This document shows positions 1 to 11,383 of a stretch of DNA of 64,000 nt, piece after piece. The DNA is taken from positions 1,053,825-1,117,824 of the forward strand of contig LNGK01000010.1 of NCBI GenBank assembly GCA_001510575.1, in the 5' to 3' direction. Each line of letters starts with the position of its first letter. Positions within the stretch are counted from its first letter, which is position 1. The position numbers and the translations under genes are program-made. A model generated the notes under the pieces. That model searched no databases and was not told where the DNA came from. It saw only the letters and a program-made list of their open reading frames with translations. The stretch is from Knoxdaviesia capensis (Eukaryota; Ascomycota; Sordariomycetes; Microascales; Gondwanamycetaceae).

Positions 1-686
1 GGACAATAGGGACAACAGGAAGAAGCTTTCCTAAGGATAAACGCCATTAAGATTCCGAGGAACTTACAGGAGGTACTTAGGATCCGGCTGACTAAACATG
101 TGGTCGTGAGACGGCTCAGCGCCATATATAAAAATAAACATGAGAGACCCTTATTTACAAGAAAAGAAGATTATCCTAAGAAAATAAGATAAAAATAACA
201 TTATATAAAAAAACCCTTCCCTTTGATTTTTACTACTATTATTTAAAAGCATATATATATATATAATTTTTTTTAAAAAAAAAGAATGTATAATACTATA
301 TACAAGTATACATAGTGTATGCTATATAGTACACTGTCAACATATGTAGCTATAATAGTCTCATGGGATAGGCAGGCAAACAAAGTAAAGGAACATATCA
401 CGTGATATAGATATAGTGGCGCACACCCAGGTTCCGCCATAGCAAAGCGTGTTTTCCCCTTGTAAAAGGATCCAATGGCCCTGACCGCGTCAAGTCAATT
501 ACAAGAAAAAAAAACCCCCCAGGTATAAGTTATTCTGATTAGCTTCTGTTGACCAAAAACTTGATCCAACTCAAACTCAAAAAAGCTTGTTCCCCTCCCC
601 GTCTTATCACCCTTTCGGAACATTTCTTTACGGTATCGCTTCTGCTTCTAGTGTATCACATCACAGATTGTGCTTGTGCTCGGTTC
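1..686. other. AT-rich intergenic leader of the window
   Basis: No gene is seen. Bases 130-350 are strongly AT-rich, with an (AT)n run at 251-265 and homopolymer A/T tracts next to it, unlike the GC-rich genes that follow. The last 200 bp probably hold the promoter and 5' UTR of the SWIB-domain gene. The AT-rich part could be a decayed repeat, but no open frame or terminal repeat supports that. Confidence 0.5.
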
Positions 687-2410
687 ATGAGCAAAACTGA
701 ATCCAGTATGCAGCAAGGACAATATCGCCAGCATGCGCATCAGACTCCCCAGCGTGGAAGTCGGCGCGCAGGTGGCAGCAACGGTAGGTGAACACACCCT
801 TAAACAGATGACGTGCATTGACGATGATTTTCCTTGTTGTCGCTGGAACATTCACATCATACTAACAAAACCAATGTCCTGTTTGCTTTTCTTCTAACAG
901 CGCCTTTGATGGCTGCCACTCCTCATGCTCCTGTTCCCATGGCTCAGGCACAGTTCGCCCAGCAACAGGCGCAAGCGCAGGCGCAAGCCAGCGAGCAGGC
1001 CAAACGACGCAGCCGCAAGCCTACTGATCGGACTCTTCCCGATAGCATCGAGGATACCGTTCTTGACAAAAGCCTGGTCAAGGGGTATAACGACCTCGGC
1101 GACTTCGAAAAGCGACTGGACTCTGTGATCTCACGGAAGCGCCTGGATATCATTGACAACATGGGACGATACCCCAAGGTATGCTGACCTCACATTGGCG
1201 GACATTTCATGGAGAGCATTGCTGACTGAATACCTCGATGATCCCTCAACCCTCTAGATCCAGAAAACACTCCGCATTTTCATTTCTAACACGGTCGAAG
1301 ACCAGCCCTGGCAGCAGGCCGGTCTCACCTCCGACTCGTTCGACTTCAGCTCCAACCTGGACCCCATTTTCCGCCTTATGATCCAAGGCCGCCTGCTGGA
1401 CGAGGACGAGGAACTTGATCAGTCTACCGAACCCAAGCCCCGACCCCCTCTGTTTTCTCAGTATTGGAAGTCGCTTAACATCGACGTTCACGGCTCGCGC
1501 GCAAATGAGTTCACCATGGAGTGGAAGCGTCCGGATGGCCGTGGCCCCCTCCCAGGTGGCGAATTCGACATTTTTTCGTTCAAACGCAGCGGCGACGAGA
1601 ACCTGAATATCACCATCAATCTCCATCGCGCCGAAGACCCGGAACGATATGCACTCACCCCTGAACTGCGCGACATCGTTGATATGACGGAGGCCTCTCG
1701 ACAGGAAGTCATGATGGGGCTGTGGGAGTACATTCGTGCATTTGGCCTTCTGGAAGACGAGGAGAAACGGAACTTCCGCTGTGACGACTCCCTAAAGAAG
1801 GTAAAACTCTTATCCTCTTGATGCTGCATCTGCTATATGATACATTCAGAGAAAAACTGGCGAACTAACCTTTTCTTGAAAATATCGATAGCTTCTTGGG
1901 CGCGATATGGGCTACATTCCCCAGCTGGGTGAATACATCATCCCTCACCTTCGCCCTCTTCCACCCGTGTCGCTTCCCTACACCGTTCGCGTCGATAAGG
2001 AGTTCCAAGACAAAAATCAGATGACGATTTATGACGTTCAAGTTCTTGTTGAGAATCCTCTCCGCGCTCAGATGATGGCGTTCATCACCAGCCCGACTCA
2101 CGCCACAATGCTGCGCGAGGTGGCTGCTTTGGATGATAAGACTGCACTTACCATCCAAGCTCTTACGATCTCTAAGGCCAAGCACGCATTCTATACGTCC
2201 ATGGCAAAGGATCCTGTCAACTTTACTAAAGACTGGCTCAGCTCGCAGAAGCGAGATCTGGATGTCATCAATGGCGAGGCTGGTCGGGCTCCCCGCGAAA
2301 ATGTCCTCGGCGACGAATGGCGGAAGGGAGGTGATGACAGTGTCTGGGTTAGCCAGAATGCGAAGGAGAGCATCAATATCTTGCTCTCAAAGCAGCCCAA
2401 GCACCGATAA
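687..2410 (+). CDS. snf12: SWI/SNF-RSC chromatin remodelling subunit with SWIB domain (Snf12/Rsc6 family)
   Basis: Accessory subunit of nuclear ATP-dependent chromatin remodellers, homologous to Snf12/Rsc6 in yeast, Ssr3 in fission yeast and BAF60 in animals. Four exons fit: 687-783, 901-1178, 1258-1800 and 1892-2410, giving 478 residues. All junctions are GT...AG and keep one frame. The N-terminus is Q/A-rich. A conserved core begins near residue 85 (KRRSRKPTDRTLPDSIED) and runs through the IQKTLRIFISNTVEDQPW region at the start of exon 3. The SWIB/MDM2 fold lies at about residues 258-335, recognisable by VMMGLWEYIRAFGLLEDE, then LLGRDMGYIPQLGEYI across the last intron. An in-frame ATG at 708 is an alternative start, 7 residues shorter. 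The gene converges on hymA. Snf12 and Rsc6 cannot be separated here: Aspergilli may have one protein serving both complexes. Confidence 0.9.
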
Positions 2411-3224
2411 TCAATCATGATGTCTTTTTTTCCTTTTCAAACATATCGGAGCGGAGATTTGTCCGGATTGGAGAGGATTGCCGTATGTACACCAATGCCT
2501 CGTTTTCGCTTCTTGTTTTAGGCCATTCTCTGCAATCCTCATCCGCGGATTTTGTTTTTTGGTGGCGTTTTGATTTTTGATGTTTGGGTGGGAGTGATGA
2601 TTCTGGGACCTCCTTGTTTTTCCGGTGATTTGTGCTGGTAGGATTCATGCAGTTTTCTTGGGTTCTTTTCCCTGTTTTTCCTTGTCCATATCAGTTAGCA
2701 GACTTGACTTCTGATTTTCATTCGAACCTCGTGGTGTGCTTGCTTGCATGTCCATGCCGTATAGCCGTGTGCTGCTCATACAGTATCGGTGTGTCCAACA
2801 TAGGTCTGCACCTTGCCCCACGTTCCCGATATCACTAGTGGATACACTACTTGTGGGTATCACAATGCGACACAAGCGAAGGAACAGGGTGTATTACTTC
2901 GTTGATCATTTTCAACTCAATCATCAATGCTAGAACATGCTCGCGACTCTGAATATATACGGGCCCACCACAGGTTCCAGTCCAACACTACCTGGAACAC
3001 AAATTTGACCCCCCCCTCCCATCATAAGCAGCATCGGGGACCTCTCTCCCTTCTTCATCGGGATATGATCGTTTTATGCAATGCAATGGCTAAAGATTTC
3101 CAGAAAGCAGTCACGGGGAAAACACCTCCCGGGCTGAAACAAAAGAATAGACCAAGCTTGGAAGAAAGAAAGAAAAAAGAAAACTGCTCCCGCACACCAA
3201 AACCGAAGAGAACCAAAGAATCGA
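2411..3224. other. Convergent 3' intergenic region
   Basis: This lies between the stop codons of the SWIB gene (+) and hymA (-) and should hold both 3' UTRs and polyadenylation signals. The plus strand is T-rich just after 2410. Short open frames here have no coding signature. Confidence 0.5.
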
Positions 3225-4595
3225 TTACCGCTGCGGTGCCATGGGTGTTGGCGGGAGGTTCCGGATTTGTTTGATAAGGAACTCGCGCTCGTCAATGAAC
3301 TGCTCGTCGTCGGTGCGGTCTTCTAAGAAATGTGCTAGGAAGCTTAGCAGCTTCTCGCGATTCATGATCAGGATCTTCTGCACCGCCACCGACTTGTGTG
3401 GGTTAGCCACAAACACCTTGAAAACATGAAAGCCTTCGTATTGGACCATTTTCCGGTCGTCTCGCAGGAGATTCATGCATATTTTCAGGTGCTCGCCGCT
3501 GTCGACATAGGCGGTCATCACGGAATAGTTGGACCGGTCCAGCAGGATCTCTCCGAGGAGTTTGATGGATTGGCGTTTGGTGACGTAGCTGTTAGATTGC
3601 ACTAGCACGCCGTTATACTTCTGGAAGAAGAGATTGAAGTTGACAGAGAGATACCTGGGGACAAGCTCTTTGTGTCTCGTCAACAGTTCCTGATGGTTGG
3701 GTGGGTGTCAGTATGACTATAGCGGATGGTAGGGGGAGGGGTGGACGAAGAGATGACTTACGCGAAATGTGGTGAAAGCATCTGCGGCGACCTCGAAAGA
3801 ACTTTTGTCAACCCAGTCGAAGAATCTCCAGAACACTCCATTTCCAGTTTGCGGCTTGTCCCGGTCGATACCCGAAAGCCCATAGGTACTGGAACCCTTT
3901 TCTTCCCCGTCGTCGTAAAGGATGACGGCGGCCACCGATTCCACCTTCAACACTTCTCGCAAGACTGACCCCGCCGGCGGTGCGCTCTCTTTGTGGTCGT
4001 ATCCCCGGCAAAGCTCCAGAAGAACCTGCGGACGCTGATTTACCACATAGGAGAGAGCCACTGGATCGGTCTTGGGCGATGCTCCAGGGGGTCTGAAGCG
4101 AAAGACATAAGAGAAGATGACCTGAGTATCTTTTCGAGACTCAAATGGCAAACGGTACAGGTTCACTGCTAAAAGATACAGCAGATCCTCTTCAATTATG
4201 CTTGTGACCAATTGATAGATCTGATCTGGGCTTGTGTCGGCTTCTATAGTGACGAAGAATATCATTTATTAGTCAGGTTGGAATGGTAGGAGCTATGTAA
4301 AATCCCGAAGGAGAGGGGGGCTAAAAAGGGCCAAAACGGAAGGCGAGCACATGATTTTGAAATAGGAGTGCAAACGATATGTGAGAGAGATGAAGAGATG
4401 CATATAGCCGCACAAATTTGCACACATACCTTCCTGAAGAACCAGCTTCATTTGGTTGAGGATCTTAACAAGATCCTCGGATTTGGAGTTTCCAACCGTG
4501 CTCCATTCTGATACAAGCCGAGCAAGACTCTCTTTGGCTTGTCGGGGTAGATCGGCGGCAGTCTTTGCCTTTGCTCTCCCAAATAGAAAGGACAT
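3225..4595 (-). CDS. hymA: Mo25-family protein HymA (conidiophore development)
   Basis: Scaffold of the Mo25/Hym1 family. It activates germinal-centre/STE20 kinases and acts in the RAM/MOR morphogenesis network. In Aspergillus nidulans loss of hymA disturbs conidiophore development. Three exons on the minus strand, 4595-4430, 4243-3762 and 3689-3225, join in frame to 370 residues, close to the usual family length. The N-terminus MSFLFGRAKAKTAADLPRQ is typical of Mo25. Helical-repeat signatures follow, such as QADTSPDQIYQLVTSIIEED-like sequence across intron 1, RRDKE/FRFRPPGASPKTDP-like blocks, and YVTKRQSIKLLGEILLDRSN in exon 3, the most conserved Mo25 stretch. All introns are GT...AG (186 and 72 nt). 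The ATG at 4595 is the only good start. No disruption is seen. Confidence 0.94.
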
Positions 4596-5594
4596 GGTGA
4601 GAGCTGGAGTGGACGGCGAGACGTGGACGTCGGGTGGGATCGATATGGACGGGAGGCGACTGCTGTACGTATCCGCGGTTTGTAGTTGTGTTTGAATACG
4701 TGTGTATGGGGGGCGTTCTGGGGTAGGTGGTAAAGCTGTGGCCGAAAGAAAGACCTGGATTCCAGAAAACGGGGCCAGACGCTTCTTGGGCTGCAGAAAG
4801 AATGGAGAATCAAGCTGATTCGTCCAAAGGCGGTATAAACTCAGGCGATTGAGGTGGGAGCCAGTGTAACATGCATGTGATGGGAGGGGGTTCAGTACTC
4901 AAGACTCCTTAGATGCGAACTGAAGATGCTCTGTATGTCGGTTGACGAGAGCACTGGATTGCTGTTGCAAAGACAATGAGACAAGAATAAGGAGATAAGG
5001 GAATGGCAGTTAGACATCCAGTGACAGGGCGAAATGGATATACAAAAGTATGTGGATCCTGGAGAGTGTAATGTTCTGTGGAAGGATAAGCTGAACTTGT
5101 AAGGTAGGTTTTATGATCGACAGCAGCAGCAATTAGAGAATTCGCCGAAAGGATAGACGAGTTTCCTAGGGTCCGTCCCTCTCTCTTCCTTTTTGATATT
5201 CTGGTAGGAAAGGCCAAAAGTCTAGAAGAACTTCAGGCGGCTCGTAAATATTTATCCGAAAAAGAAAAAAAAAAGCCAGGGACACAATTTCCTAGAGAAT
5301 AGCTCTATCCTAAAGACTTTCAAGAGAGAGAAAGGAGTCGGTGATATATTTGGGGTTAAAATGTATGGTAGAGCAGATGTAAGAGGGAGTAGTTATGTTA
5401 AGGGAAGAGGGAGAGAAGGAGGAGGAAGAGGAACAATAACAACAGCTACTATGTGCTCTAAGCAACATAATAATCATAACAAACAAAAAAATAATAAAAT
5501 AAAAAACCGCTACATAGTCCACTATCGAGAAGGGAAATAAAAGTGGAAACGGCTAAGTGGGGCTGCGACTTAAATTAGGGTGTAACCCTTAATT
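4596..5594. other. hymA upstream region grading into AT-rich DNA
   Basis: The first 300 bp or so should be the hymA promoter and leader. From about 5220 the sequence becomes AT-rich with A and T tracts. Open frames here are short, low in complexity and lack family features. Confidence 0.45.
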
Positions 5595-5840
5595 ATGGGC
5601 AACTATAAAAAGGTTTATAGCAACCATCCTCATATATGTAGCTTACTATTTCAGGATAAAAATAAATATAAGATATCTTGCGATAGTGGAAGAAAAGAAT
5701 ATATATGTAAATATGTGCAAACTAATATAAAAGTGCTTAAGGTGGCCCTAGGCCTCTATAAAGAGGAGGAGTTGTCCGATATCATAACCGCCGGTCTCCT
5801 AGAAGAAGATATCTATCATTTAGTGCGAGATGCAGCCTGA
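5595..5840 (+). CDS. Doubtful AT-rich small ORF, 81 residues
   Basis: An ATG-started open frame encoding an 81-residue Lys/Tyr/Ile-rich peptide, ending EEDIYHLVRDAA. I recognise no domain. It sits in an AT-rich island (about 5220-6010) whose base and codon use differ sharply from all neighbouring genes, so it may be a decayed mobile-element fragment or chance. There is no signal peptide, membrane segment or cysteine pattern. Confidence 0.2.
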   Translation: MGNYKKVYSNHPHICSLLFQDKNKYKISCDSGRKEYICKYVQTNIKVLKVALGLYKEEELSDIITAGLLEEDIYHLVRDAA

Positions 5841-6019
5841 AACCACTCCAAAACTATCTAGTAAGCAAGGTGCTCTTCAATAATTGACGGGGAAGGGGGC
5901 AAAGAGCAGAGGTTAGGGAGTTCATACCATCACACAATTCTGAAGCCGAAGGAACTCGGTCAAACATTTATCTTTATGAACAAAGTTATAGTCGACAATG
6001 ATGCATTTTCCGTACATAG

Positions 6020-6344
6020 ATGCCTAAGAAAGGGAAACAAGAAAGGGAGTCGAAGCTTAGTGGATGGATGAAGGCAATAGACCTTTCAAAATGGGATCAA
6101 GAGGTGAAGGAATGCCTGAGAATCGGGGATAACAACATACCTCTGACGAGCATTTGGCAACAGATGTGGCTAACCGTTGGATGGGGCGTTGCTGAGGCTT
6201 CATGGCAGGTAGAATCTGAGTATTCAAACACCCTTGAGAGGCATTTGATCAAGTTTCTGGTATGGTGCTGACCTGGTGGATTCTATTCATGTGGGTTTGA
6301 CTCGTTACATGTAGGACGGATTTTCTTCAGCTTTCTCCAGGTGA
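6020..6344 (+). CDS. Hypothetical small protein, possible two-exon gene
   Basis: An ATG-started frame from 6020 encodes MPKKGKQERESKLSGWMKAI and continues with many Trp residues, which is unusual for random sequence. Exon 6020-6259 can be spliced with GT at 6260 and AG at 6314 (55 nt, a plausible fungal intron) to 6315-6344, giving 89 residues. Without splicing the frame stops at 6271. I recognise no family. The AT-rich island next door suggests it could equally be a relic of a longer coding sequence. Confidence 0.28.
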
Positions 6345-6418
6345 CTGGAACAAGACACGTGGGTAATGTCACGTGCTAAGCTGCATCAATATTCCACACG
6401 ACCGTTAACTAACGCAAC

Positions 6419-6424
6419 ACGCGT
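6419..6424. promoter_or_regulatory. ACGCGT (MCB-type) element upstream of SFI1
   Basis: A perfect palindromic ACGCGT, the core bound by Mbp1/Swi6-type MBF in ascomycetes, about 510 bp before the SFI1 start codon. Function is inferred from the motif and the cell-cycle role of the gene. Confidence 0.4.
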
Positions 6425-6661
6425 CTGTTCTGCTACTTTACTCGTCGAAGCAAGTTATCTATTCATTTAATTGATGTTGGGGACACCGCGTTTTCTGACT
6501 CGTCACATGATTCAAGATGGAAGGTTATCTGTTCGTGAATGCGAAGCAATGTAACTGATCAAATCCTAACTTTCCCCATGAGATCAACTAGATGACAGTT
6601 GCTGGCAGCTGCAGACAGTCCGCTAAGCGGTCGGGTTTCTGGCCAATAATTCCACTTAAAA

Positions 6662-6675
6662 AGTCGCGCGCGACT
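6662..6675. promoter_or_regulatory. 14-bp CG-rich palindrome upstream of SFI1
   Basis: AGTCGCGCGCGACT is a perfect 14-bp palindrome about 260 bp upstream of the SFI1 ATG and is followed by a second CGCGCGC run. It resembles an extended MCB/E2F-like site. The binding factor is unknown. Confidence 0.4.
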
Positions 6676-6935
6676 CTCGCGCGCTTGGGTGGTTGGTGGT
6701 TGGGTGGTGAGCCTTTGTAGCAAATTCGCTTCAGTCCCACTGCCACAACTCCCCGACTTTTAGTGATTATCAAAATAATTCCTATTATCAGGCGGCAACC
6801 CCCAAAAATATCCGACCACCATCGCTTCTCATACTCCTCGTGATGAAGATTCTTGGCCTATTCAGTCCGTCCTCAAATCTGCCCGGCCTGGCATGCTCAT
6901 AGTGTTATTATGCGACCCCAGCTGTCGGATCTCTG

Positions 6936-9900
6936 ATGCCGTCCGTGATTTCCGCGTCGGCTCACGATGACAGAGCTTCATCCGAGTCTTTCCTGGGCTC
7001 TGATATCTACTACTCAAATGACGGTACGTCTCCTTCGCCCTGCGCTTCTGGCTTTGTGTTGCTGCTTTTCTTGGGTGATCATGCTCTAACCCATACCGGG
7101 GCGCAGAAATCAATATTCTCTACCAAATCGTCATCCGCGCTCAAGAAATCCTTGACCTCCTTCCGGAACGAGAACGATTACCGACGAATGCGCTTTTTTC
7201 CGCCTACGACGAGGTCCTCCCGCAGAATGGCGTCAATCCGGACGATGACCAGCGCATATCTCGCCTTGTTTTCCGAATTGGTGGGGAGCGGGGAGATGCC
7301 TCGCTCCGGGTCAAATTTAAGATTGTAATGTCCCGGATGGGCATTGAACTGGAGTTCGATGGGCCTCCAGGCGCCGCGCCGAACTCTCCACGCCAACCTA
7401 CTTTCCATAGAGACCAGAACATCCGAAAACCGTCGCATGCCATCTCTTCTGCTTCCGCCGATTCGTCATCACCGAACCATGTAGCTTCCGCTTTGACAAG
7501 AAGTCCTGGAACAGCAAGTTCCGATGCCAACACCACAACCGAGCCTGCTCTCCCACATGCCACCGTCCTCGAGCCGAAACCGATGCAGCGAGTGACAGAT
7601 ATCCTGCCAGCACCAGCACCAGCACCGGCACCAGAACCAGTACCAGTCACTTACATTCCCTCATCTTCGATCCCTCCACCCATTCAGCATATCCAATCGG
7701 AGCAGCCGCTTCCGCTTCGCATCTATGATGATCGGGGAGTTTCCAAAGAAGAGTATCGCCTTCATATGTTGGCGGCACTTGCAGATGAGAACGAGGATCG
7801 CCGCTACGCTGTTGCTGCCTCAAACATTTTTCAATTCTGGAGGGTTGTGGCATTTGAGGCAGACATCCACAGACAAGACCAACTGAAAGCTGGAACCCTT
7901 GCTCTCGCCCGTCGGTCTGCTGCGCAGGCTTGGACGTTTTGGAGAGACACTTCCGCCAAGTTTTACTCCAAGCACCAGCGGGAGGCTGGCTATGAATCTG
8001 CTCCTGCTGATCAGGCTGTCTACTCTCGCGCTGAACGGATTGCTTCAAGAGCCGGAGAGATTTACCTGGTGGCCACCCTGTTTTCAACCTGGCAAGATTT
8101 TGCCTCGGAGCGGACTGAACGTGCCGCGGTCGCGCGACGCCATATTCTGCGAATGCGCCACTTTACCTGGTGGAGAGAAATGACAGCGCTTGAAGAAGCA
8201 ATGGTGGTCAACTTCTGCAGGACGAACAAATTCTCTGTCTGGGTAGATTCTATGCGGGATCTCGAGGCAATGGAGCAGTCTGCATCGGCTGCCTACATAA
8301 ATTCCACCAGAAGCCGGATCTTGGAAGATTGGCGGCTCAACAGCCTCGAGGCCCTTGCAGATGATGCTCGACGATATAATGTGCAACAAACTTGTTTGTC
8401 GGCCTGGCTAGAAGACTCTCGAAGCCGACAAGACCAACACACAGTTCTCTTTTCAAATGCACGCCTTCAGCATTCTCTCCATACCGCTCTCATCGATTGG
8501 AAGCAAAATACCTTGCGAAAGAGGGCTCTCGCCGACTCGGCAACGGCTAGATTTACCCAGGTCCGCGTTAGCAATGTCTTCAACCTTTTGCAAAAGTCCA
8601 ACATGGGACAGTGCGAAGCCGAGAAGGTCTATGAAGGACATCTTGTCAGTGACATGGCCCGTTTTTGGAATCTGGAGTCGAAATTTCGGTCCCAGCGTGC
8701 TAAAATGGACATGGCTCTGGCCGAAAGTGTCTTCCGGGACTGGACGTTCCACCAGAAGATGACCACTTTCCAGAACAACCGCAATGAGGCCTTAGTTTCC
8801 AGAGCATTTGATGATCTTCTCTCGGGAGGGAAGAAATACGATACACTTGCTTCTACCTCTGAAAGCGGCCAAACACTACGATCTGTCCATAGCCAAAGCC
8901 TCGGCCGGATGTTCAGCGATTGGCTGATGGAATCAACCTCGAACGAGAGCCTCCAAAATCTCGCAACCAACTTCCGAGCCGAGTCCAACGCCGCCGAATG
9001 TCTCGATACATGGGTCGACTTTTCCCTCCATGCTCGACAGATGCAGCGCTGGGCTCACCGCGGATCATTTTACCTGCTCACCGCCCGGTACGCCGACTTA
9101 TGGAAAGACAGGGCTAAACAACGCCGAAAAGAGAAGCTGGCCGAGTCGTACGCCAAAGGAAGAAGCATAATGAAGCAGAATCTCATCCAAACATGCTGGA
9201 ATGACTGGTCATCGTTAGCAAGACGGAACAACCGGCATACGCAAAAGTCAGACGAGCGGAGAAAGAAGTGGCTGAAGCAAAATGTCAGGGGCTGTCTAAG
9301 CATGTGGCAAGCGCAAACCCAGCTTATAGGCGGATTCAGCGACACAGCTGAGACTCGTTGCAACGAGTCTGTATCATCTGACATCTTTAGCATCTGGTTG
9401 GGCACTTCGCAGAATGTTTTGGCTGATACCGAGGCCTTGTGGCAATCCTGGTCGGCCAAGCAGCTTGAAGAGTGCTGGAACCGGTGGGAGTTGACGGTGG
9501 AATTGGTTGAAGAGAAGACGGCGAATGCGCCACGGCGCGAGCATAAGCGCCTGGCCCGAATATCAACCCGGGCGTTCTTGCTTTGGCTGCAGACTGCATC
9601 CCCGGGAGCGCTGCCCGATCGTCCGGACGCCGGCCCTCTCGGCCAAAGCACGATGGACTGGGCCATGGGCAGCATCACGGCCGGCAGACACTCAATATCT
9701 ACGTTGCCGCTCCACATCTCCACGAACCGGTTCCCGCCCTCGTTCGTGTCCCAGCAAAGCGGCGACTCAAGTGGGACTACCACCGTGGAGGGGTCAAACG
9801 GCGACCCGGGTCTTCAGAGTACCGCAAGCGAGGTGACTCTGGGAGGCGACACGCTGGACACCCCGACAAAGTGGACTGGCTGGCCCAAGGTGGTCGACAT

Positions 9901-10123
9901 GCTCCCATCGACCACCCCCATGGCGCCCCTAGGTACGCCTTACGAGCGCGAGCTCCGGCTCCGCTACGGTAACAGCGCCGGCCCTCTCGACCTCGCCAAG
10001 CGTGCAACAGCGCCACCAGCTAGTCGATCGGTGCTGGGAACTGCGCCGCGGCCGAACAGTCTCTTCAACCAGCGCCGTCGAGCGTTCGAGACGCCACAGC
10101 CGCAGTCTGAACGTCGCGCCTAG
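6936..10123 (+). CDS. sfi1: Sfi1-type spindle pole body / centrin-binding protein
   Basis: Long helical filament protein of the spindle pole body half-bridge that binds centrin (Cdc31) through repeated Trp-containing motifs. It is needed for spindle pole duplication. Exon 6936-7023 joins exon 7107-10123 (83-nt intron, phase 1) to give 1034 residues. The N-terminus (about 30-110) holds a conserved block beginning INILYQIVIRAQEILDLLPE. A Pro/Ala linker (PAPAPAPAPEPVPV) precedes the repeats. Sfi1 repeats run from about residue 240 to 860, with characteristic pairs such as QFWRVVAFEAD, WTFWRDTSAKF, FSTWQDFASER and HFTWWREMTA. The C-terminal tail is Ser/Thr-Pro-rich (DTPTKWTGWP, APLGTPYERE, ETPQPQ), consistent with Cdk sites known to regulate yeast Sfi1. 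Upstream MCB-like elements fit cell-cycle control. Confidence 0.9.
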
Positions 10124-10930
10124 AGCGTCTAGTTCCGTCTTTTCTTTCCTTCTCTCTCCTTGTTTTTTTTCTAGTGTATATATGTTCAAAGCAAGCAAAA
10201 GGTTCGGGCTTCTCATGCGTTTCTTCTCAATTATCTTGGAGTAAATGGGCGATCGGTGTTGGGGGACGTTTTCTGGCTTGGATAGCGGTAAATCCCGGGG
10301 TTCTGTCTCTTGGGCGGGAGGGGAGTGACGAAGTTTTACGTTTGGCCCGAGGATGTGTGGGCGGTTTTCCTTGGACTTTTTTTTTCTTTCTTGCGGGGCC
10401 TCATGATTTCCTCCTCGTGTTGTTGGATTTTTCTGTTCGTTTTGCATGTTTTGGGAGTCTGTATTCTGCGTTCCCTTTTCGCTGTAGGGAGTTTCTGGGT
10501 GCTTGGCTGGGTGGTTTTCTTTTCCATTGGTTGTTTGTACTGTTTGTGTTTTTGAAAAGCGGATACGATACCTCAAGGTTTAAAACGATATACGCACTCT
10601 GATGATGCCTGTGTGCTGTTTGTCTTCACCTGTCCTACTTAGGACCTGTGGTTCATGAAGGTTGAGAAGGCCAAGAAGGCCGTCGGTGCAGATGCCCTTA
10701 GGGTCTAGACCCTTTATCGACCAGTGTTATTGAAGACACGTGACCCAGTTTCTAGCAAATTCTACAAGCATCGTCGTTTGGACCTTTATAAAGAACCCAA
10801 TGTCCAACGACGACGTTCCTGAAATTTTTAAACTCCAGTATCCCGCAGAATAACTACATCCAAATCACTTGCCATCTCTTCGCTTCCATCTTCTGGAACC
10901 TTACTAGCGGACCCCCCACCCGTTCTTTAA
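10124..10930. other. Intergenic region between SFI1 and the small mitochondrial-like gene
   Basis: The T-rich first 450 bp fit the SFI1 3' UTR. A TATA-like TTTATAAAG near 10790 lies about 140 bp before the next ATG and may be its core promoter. Nothing else is recognised. Confidence 0.4.
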
Positions 10931-11383
10931 ATGCTTATCCGCCTCCGCCTCTTGTCCTCCCTCCGCACACCAGCACTGCGCCCAAGACTCACCCACATCC
11001 GCCCGTACTCCAAGTCAATGGCCGACGACACACCCGCCGCACCGGCACCAACCCCCGGCTCCGCGCCCGCGGACGCCCCGCATCAGCAACATCAGCAACA
11101 AGCCGGGGCGGCCGCCACGCCGCTCCTGGCCCTCCCGGAGATCCCCGCAAACCCCGACGCCAGCGCCGATGCCCCCGTGCAGCTGGACATGAGCTCCGGC
11201 TCGACCTCCGCTAAGCTGGACGCCCTGGGCCCGCTGGTCGTGCACCGCGACGGCTCCGTGTCGCGCATCGGCAACTGGGCCGAGATGACGGACATCGAGC
11301 GCCAGAATACCCTGCGCGTGCTCGGCAAGCGCAACCAGCTGCGGTTGACCGCCCTGCGCGATGGCGATACGCCGTCCCAGTGA
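10931..11383 (+). CDS. Conserved-looking small protein with predicted mitochondrial presequence
   Basis: A single exon encoding 150 residues. The first 28 residues are rich in Arg, Leu and Ser and free of acidic residues (MLIRLRLLSSLRTPALRPRL), as in a mitochondrial targeting peptide. The middle (30-80) is a low-complexity Ala/Pro/Gln linker with a HQQHQQQ stretch. The C-terminal 50 residues look folded: LGPLVVHRDGSVSRIGNWAE followed by MTDIERQNTLRVLGKRNQLR. This block resembles a small fungal family of unknown function, but I cannot name it with certainty. A second ATG after the presequence (MADDTPAAP) could give an untargeted form. Confidence 0.7.
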   Translation: MLIRLRLLSSLRTPALRPRLTHIRPYSKSMADDTPAAPAPTPGSAPADAPHQQHQQQAGAAATPLLALPEIPANPDASADAPVQLDMSSGSTSAKLDALGPLVVHRDGSVSRIGNWAEMTDIERQNTLRVLGKRNQLRLTALRDGDTPSQ

